Below, in pieces: positions 59,245 to 64,000 of a DNA stretch of 64,000 nt (within the stretch, counting starts at the first letter, position 1; each line of letters starts with the position of its first letter). A program made the translations under genes and the position numbers. Origin of the DNA: Agrocybe praecox (lineage: Eukaryota > Basidiomycota > Agaricomycetes > Agaricales > Agrocybaceae); NCBI GenBank assembly GCA_964017145.1, contig OZ024840.1, positions 2,728,001-2,792,000 on the forward strand, in the 5' to 3' direction. The notes under the pieces were generated by a model. That model made no database searches and was not told the DNA's origin. It saw only the letters and a list, made by a program, of their open reading frames with translations.

Positions 59245-59756
59245 ATGTCCACCACAATAGTTCCCCTTGCTTCGTCTTCAAATGGTCGCGTATCTGGTAA
59301 ATCATGGAAGGAGAGAAAATCTGCCACTGGGTATGTCTCATAGTTACTTTACATAAAATCTTTGTCACCTACCCCCGCAGACGCTCCTACATCCAGCCAG
59401 GCGTAAAAGCCAAGAGTTGGGAAGATCGCATGCAAAAAACACAGAAGGCCCTTGCAATTAAAAAGCTCGAAAACGAGCTGAAAGAGGAAAAACAGGCCGA
59501 GCTCCAACGGTATGCACTTTTCCTAAATCGCTTCCACCAAGGCTTATGTGTCTGTTTAGTCGTCGAGAGATCACCATGGAGCGCAAAAAAGCAGCAGAAG
59601 AAAAGAGGCGGTTGGAAGAAGCAAAAGCACAGGTACGTAGTAATAGTCTAGTTTCGTATGTAAACTTTCGCCTTATTTGATCCTTTCCAGATGGGTGCCA
59701 AAAAAGCTGCCCGATTACGTCGCAAAGCAGGACGGACGAAGAAGATTAATCACTGA
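59245..59756 (+). CDS. CGR1: Cgr1-family rRNA-processing protein
   Basis: Small, highly basic nucleolar protein for 60S pre-rRNA processing. Four exons give about 115 residues: MSTTIVPLASSSNGRVSGKS, WKERKSATGRSYIQPGVKAK, SWEDRMQKTQKALAIKKLEN, ELKEEKQAELQRRREITMER, KKAAEEKRRLEEAKAQMGAK and KAARLRRKAGRTKKINH. The WKxxK...SYxxPGxKxKSWEDRM block and the coiled-coil KEEKxAExxR with the MGAKKAARLRRKxGRxKKINH end are the family signature. The stop faces that of VPS18 with about 110 nt between them. Confidence 0.93.
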
Positions 59757-59866
59757 TAGATGCCTACCACCATGTATTTCTTCTTGTTCAATCTTTGTCG
59801 GCTTGCTTTATTCTTCCGTGGTGTAAGATGATTAGAGGGTATACTGTATACAAAATAATTATAGAA

Positions 59867-62800
59867 TCATAAAGTCCATGAAATATCCGCTTCTCCTTCT
59901 GAAACGAATGGCTTGTCTAAACCAGAGACCACAGTTTCACACAATGGGCAACAACTGGACAAGAGATCGTCTAATTCGGCCTTCATTGCCTCCCTTTTCT
60001 TGTGATCTGAATTCTTTTCGTCTCGCGTAGGCTGAGTGTTACCCCCAATGCCTGGCAACCAATTTGGCGCAGATACTAATGTGGCAAGGGCGTCTGGCAC
60101 AATTAGATCCCTAAGCTTGTCCCCAGCTGAAATAACACTTCGTCCTAGAACATTGGCAGCCTTAGCTCCGTTTTGCAAGGGGTTGACAATGGGGCCAAAA
60201 TTGGCAGACAGAAGTGTGCGTTGCGTCGCTGGCTGTCTCCCATTCGAAGGGTTGGATATGACGACCGACGGTTTAGAGACGTTCCCTCTTGCCTTGGAAA
60301 CATCTTTCATCAGTTCAGTCTGCAAAGCAACAAGTCTACGAAGTGAGTGGGACGGTAGATACTCCTTTACCTGTAAATCAATGTTAATTGTATGCTATCG
60401 GTCATACGAACGTAAGGGCTCACCAAGCCAATCAAACAGTCTGCATGGAAAGTATGATGGCAGGGGAAGACGTAAAATTGTCTAGTGAAAAGTAATGCCG
60501 AACATTTCGAACACTGTTCGTTCGCATCAATGGTGATGAATCGGTTTTTCAGAGCAACAATATCCTGCTTTATGGATTCTGCTGTCTGTGTAGCTTCATC
60601 CATCTCGCCTTTGAGTGTGTCGATTTGAGCAGAGTACCCTTCCAATGCATGTGCGATTTCTTCTTTGAAATCATCAATAACAACGAAGTCGGGGAAGAAA
60701 GGAAGAATATCTTCGATCTTGAGTAAATCGGCATTTTCCAAGAAACGCATGGCTCTGGGAGTCATGAGCAATGTGTTGGTATGAGAAAATTTGTGAATAC
60801 ATACGACTTGATATCCTTTTTGTCTTGAACGACATAACGTGCAATTTTGAGCCACAATTTCTTCCGTAGCGAATGATCATCCTCTGGCATATCGGCATTA
60901 ATTTTGGCCAGTTCAAGATCTCCTTTCTCGAGAGCGAGATCGACACTATTCTCCCAAAGACCCATCTTGGAATATATATGGACACACGGTTGTGTTCTTC
61001 CAGCAAACTTGCATATTCTGAGAGCATAGTCGAGATCGTAATAAGGTTTTCCAGTAATCGGATTGGTTGGAGCAGTTGAAAGGAAACGAAGAAGTGGCCC
61101 TTCGTCAGAGTTATATGACGGCGAAGCAGATGGAGACGGAGAAACGTAGAAGGTGATGAGGAGGTTGTGAATAGTAGGGGAAGTATTGTGTTGCTCAAAG
61201 ATAACATTGTTCAAATAGCGGATCGCTTGATTGGGTGACAGTGGGTCTGGCGCCGAGTGTTGCAGTTGGAGTAAAGATGGTATTAGTCGAAGAGGATCTA
61301 ATAACGGTTGACGGAGCCATGCATCGACGGTGTCCTTGGGAGCTTGATGCATCAGAACAGGACCAAATCGATAATATAGTTCAAGGTTTGACTACATGGA
61401 AGATGAATAAGCGATCCATTCATACACAAAGCCATGATTGAAATACCTGACGGCTGATAACTTCGATTGCTTTTAGCCATTCTTCGGCTAAAACCCAATG
61501 TTCGACCACTCGTTCAAAATCGCCAACGCAATTGGCATAGAATAGATATATGTCAGTCCTTCCATGGCCCTGTATGAGGCCATACACCGTATCTTTGTCT
61601 AAGTTGCCCTATTCAAATTAAGTCGGTGGATATATCAACATGATGATTAAAAAGCATACTTTGTAAGTCTCGAGGAAATGACGAAGGTCGTCCTCGACGA
61701 TTGATTTCTCGGCCTGTAAGTTATCCATATCCTGTGATATAGATTCTGAAGCAACAATATCATCCAATTCATTGCATTTACTCAAATAGAATTCAACAAG
61801 CCAAGTAGCGAGCATCATTCGTTGGGTAAGATCCTGTAAATTGTCGTCAGGACAACAGCTCCCGTACGGAAGGTTAAAAAGGACGTTGCGTACCGTTTTC
61901 CTTGTCCGCTCTAGCCTAGATATCAGATAGGAGCGTAGAGAATCTCTTTCTCCGACATCTAGGAATTTCAAGGCAACTTCTTCAAAAGTCGCTGAGCAAT
62001 GGGCAAACGATTGAGCAGCTTGGAAATACTGGGCATTCTCGAAGAAACTATTTGCTTGGGCGAGTAAAATCTGATCGCGTTGATGGGCAGTCTTTAAGAA
62101 ACGTGTTATCAATGAGAAACAATGTTTTCGATCATTGCTAACCGACCTTAGCATAGCGGAGGGCGACATCGAACTGTCCTTTCTTCAGGTATATCTTCCA
62201 CACGTCACGGTCTTCGTTTCCCACCACAACCTCGAATAATGACTGATCTGAGAAAATCCAGTACGTTCTTCGCACAGGATCCGCTGCGAGTCCAAGAATT
62301 GTTTCTTTTGCTTTCTGATTTCAGTCAGACTTTTATTTGAATCCATGAATCACCCAAAGTAAACTTACCAAAGGGAATTTTTCTTCGTACGTGAGATTAT
62401 CATCGAGATTACAAACTCCTACCACACGATCTGTGTAAAGAAGAAGGAAATGAAACTCCGTCAAAGCCATGGATAATGGAATTTCTGAAGGGTCTACACT
62501 CGATATCTGGGGATATGGAAGGAGTGCAGCATTGTCGATGTGGTCTTCTGAATAAGAATCAAGATTTAGAGAGCCGTGATATATACCAGCGCCTGACTAA
62601 AATTTAACATCATGTCCAAGATTCATTATGAGCCAACGCGTACCAGTCAACCATGCCATTCTTTGTGGGACAGACGTTGCTTGGGCTGGATTGGGAGTGT
62701 AATAGTGAAGCTCAGAATGTTCCAGGTTTCCTGGAAGTTCCAGTATTTCTGGAGGTAGGATGATGAGAGCAAGTGTCTGAGCAGGCAGCGAGATCACATA

Positions 62801-63743
62801 CTGGGTGCAGTGACGCGACATGCTTCGAATAACCCCGAGAATACTTTCCCCGCGTCCTCTGACTTCTTATCTATGGCGCCTGCAAATTGGTAGATACGCG
62901 TAGGAGTAGTAGCAGCAACGAGAGCAGATTTCGGATCAGAGGGTGTGATGTAGTCGAACCTGAGGCCAGTTATAGGATGGCGTTCTGGGAGTGAAAAAAC
63001 AGGGTGCAGGTAGCGTTCAACAGATTTGAAGAAGTCTTCTTCCGCGTCCAGGACAGCTTCGTATATGACGCCGTTCCGTGCACCAATGAGAAATTCTCGA
63101 GTTGAAGTAGAATGAGTCGAAGAAAGAAGGACCGTCTTGTTCCATGCAACGCTTTCAATGACCATCTTGAAACCCTTCAGTTGTCTGGGTTTTTTCCACG
63201 ACTTATACAAATACCAATTCTCTCCTTGTACAGAGGTTATAATAATGTGCTTCCCAGAGGGATCCATGTAAAGCTTGTATATCGACATATCGGTTGGCTT
63301 TCTCGGTATTGGTACTTTGACTATTTGCTCTGCATGCGAAAGCTCGATCAAAACTATGGTGTTGTTACTCAGTCCCATAGCCAGCATGTCCGAGCTGACA
63401 ACAAAGGAGCACAGGGGGGCGGGAAAGGCATACTGAACACGACCAAGTTCAAATATCGGTGCGGTTGGAAGATTCGTTTCCAGGACGGCCTCCTATTCAT
63501 CACAATAAATTAGATATAACATTCAATTAAAAGGAGCTCACTGATCCATCATTGTTCTCTGCATTTGCATCTTCCTTGTCGAATGGAGATTGTTCGAATC
63601 CTTCGTAAGCTATGCGAGGGAGTACCGTTGAAGAATCGGTCTGCTTGCCAGTATCATGGACAGCATGCTCGACATCTATAAGAAGCAATATGAGCACCAC
63701 ATACATAGTCATAAGAACGAGAGGAAGTACAGTCGTCAAACAT
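59867..63743 (-). CDS. VPS18: Vps18 (Pep3), HOPS/CORVET core subunit
   Basis: Class C Vps protein for endosome and vacuole tethering and fusion. Over ten exons give about 1,100 residues. The predicted start at 63743 uses a 13-nt first coding exon (MFDD-, then YVEHAVHDTGKQ). The N-terminal beta-propeller follows: PIFELGRVQYAFPAPLCSFV, MLAMGLSNNTIVLIELSHAE and YMDPSGKHIIITSVQGENWY, then SLPERHPITGLRFDYITPSD. The middle is helical: ELAKINADMPEDDHSLRKKL, then WLKIARYVVQ with LLKIEDILPFFPDFVVIDDF (the clathrin/VPS repeat region typical of Vps18). The C-terminal RING-H2 has CSKCSALLFTRQFYVFPCHH, TFHADCLIGL and a final CCPLC, ending SEGEADISWTL. Some exon junctions in the central third are not individually checked. 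Confidence 0.9.
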
Positions 63744-64000
63744 GATAGCTTCAACGCTACCGAAGACCTGACGGCGAGAGGTGCTGCGAACGATGCGCAG
63801 TGACACACTTGTCGCGTCCTCCTTAGTCTCATGTGATCAGGTTAAGTTCCCGCCCCGGTGAAGCCGGTGCTTTAAAATTAGTCTCAAGAGTTGCCCCAAT
63901 CTTGATTTGCCACCATTAATTACAGGGTGCTACATTTACTTACTGCATATATTCAAGCTTGTGCGGTGTACTACGGGAACCGAGAGAATGGGTCATTCCA

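Noticed and set aside
60674..61207. 177-residue minus-strand open frame within Vps18
   Set aside because: It is a shadow frame of the Vps18 exon that contains the VPS-repeat motifs; its own sequence has no family resemblance.
63590..63606. GATTCGAAC-like string resembling a tRNA T-loop
   Set aside because: No matching acceptor, D or anticodon arms surround it, and it lies in the Vps18 coding frame.
1..64000. CRISPR arrays, bacterial operons, phage or integrated viral genes, secondary-metabolite clusters
   Set aside because: No direct-repeat/spacer arrays, no intronless bacterial blocks, no capsid/polymerase motifs and no PKS, NRPS or terpene synthase genes were seen.

Overview
This window is nuclear DNA of a filamentous basidiomycete fungus, most likely an Agaricomycete. 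The evidence is dense protein-coding content on both strands, genes broken by many introns of about 45-75 nt with GT-AG (sometimes GC-AG) ends, no operon-like ribosome binding sites, and exclusively fungal/eukaryotic housekeeping proteins. About 27 protein-coding genes and one transporter remnant can be supported. I see no tRNA, rRNA, CRISPR array, intact transposon or viral sequence. One assembly gap of exactly 200 N lies at 58822-59021.

Layout. 0-12 kb: the 5' part of a TFIIIC B-block subunit gene (-, runs off the left edge), a beta-carbonic anhydrase (-), a RINT1/Tip20 tethering protein (+), a CSL-family transcription factor (-) and a DUF4203 membrane protein (-). 11.7-21 kb: a divergent mitochondrial DEAD-box helicase (-), an MFS sugar transporter (-), a small Mim2-like protein (+), an intronless PPR protein (-) and a U-box cyclophilin (+). 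21-31 kb: Vps20 (-), a secreted phytase-type acid phosphatase (-), a PP2C phosphatase (+), a gamma-glutamyltransferase (-), prefoldin subunit 6 (+) and mitochondrial ribosomal protein S17 (-). 31-32.3 kb: a decayed MFS transporter. 32-44 kb: a WRAP73-like WD40 protein (+), an epoxide-hydrolase-type alpha/beta hydrolase (+), an m-AAA protease (+), an allantoate-permease-type MFS transporter (-) and UreD (-). 43.7-64 kb: Byr4/Bfa1 (-), NRDE2 (-), a promethin-like membrane protein (+), Nip7 (+), Sec39 (+), an unrecognised Ser-rich protein (-), the gap, Cgr1 (+) and Vps18 (-).

Themes. Several genes act in membrane traffic: RINT1/Tip20 and Sec39 are two of the three subunits of the Dsl1/NRZ Golgi-to-ER tether, Vps20 is ESCRT-III, and Vps18 is HOPS/CORVET. 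Another group is mitochondrial (helicase, Mim2-like, PPR, uS17m, m-AAA protease). The rest are nuclear RNA and chromatin factors, nutrient acquisition (phytase, sugar and ACS-type transporters, UreD) and cell-cycle/MTOC functions (Byr4, WRAP73). The genome is compact: convergent neighbours are 37-175 nt apart, and one same-strand pair leaves only 49 nt between a stop and the next ATG.

No previously undescribed multi-gene system is evident. The most interesting signals are a GC-AG intron of 3n length inside the catalytic DGHGG motif of the PP2C gene, a set of GC-AG introns in three genes, co-location of two Dsl1-complex genes, and a conserved-looking CxxC/coiled-coil tail on an unrecognised protein. 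All exon boundaries were read by eye from frame continuity and splice consensus.
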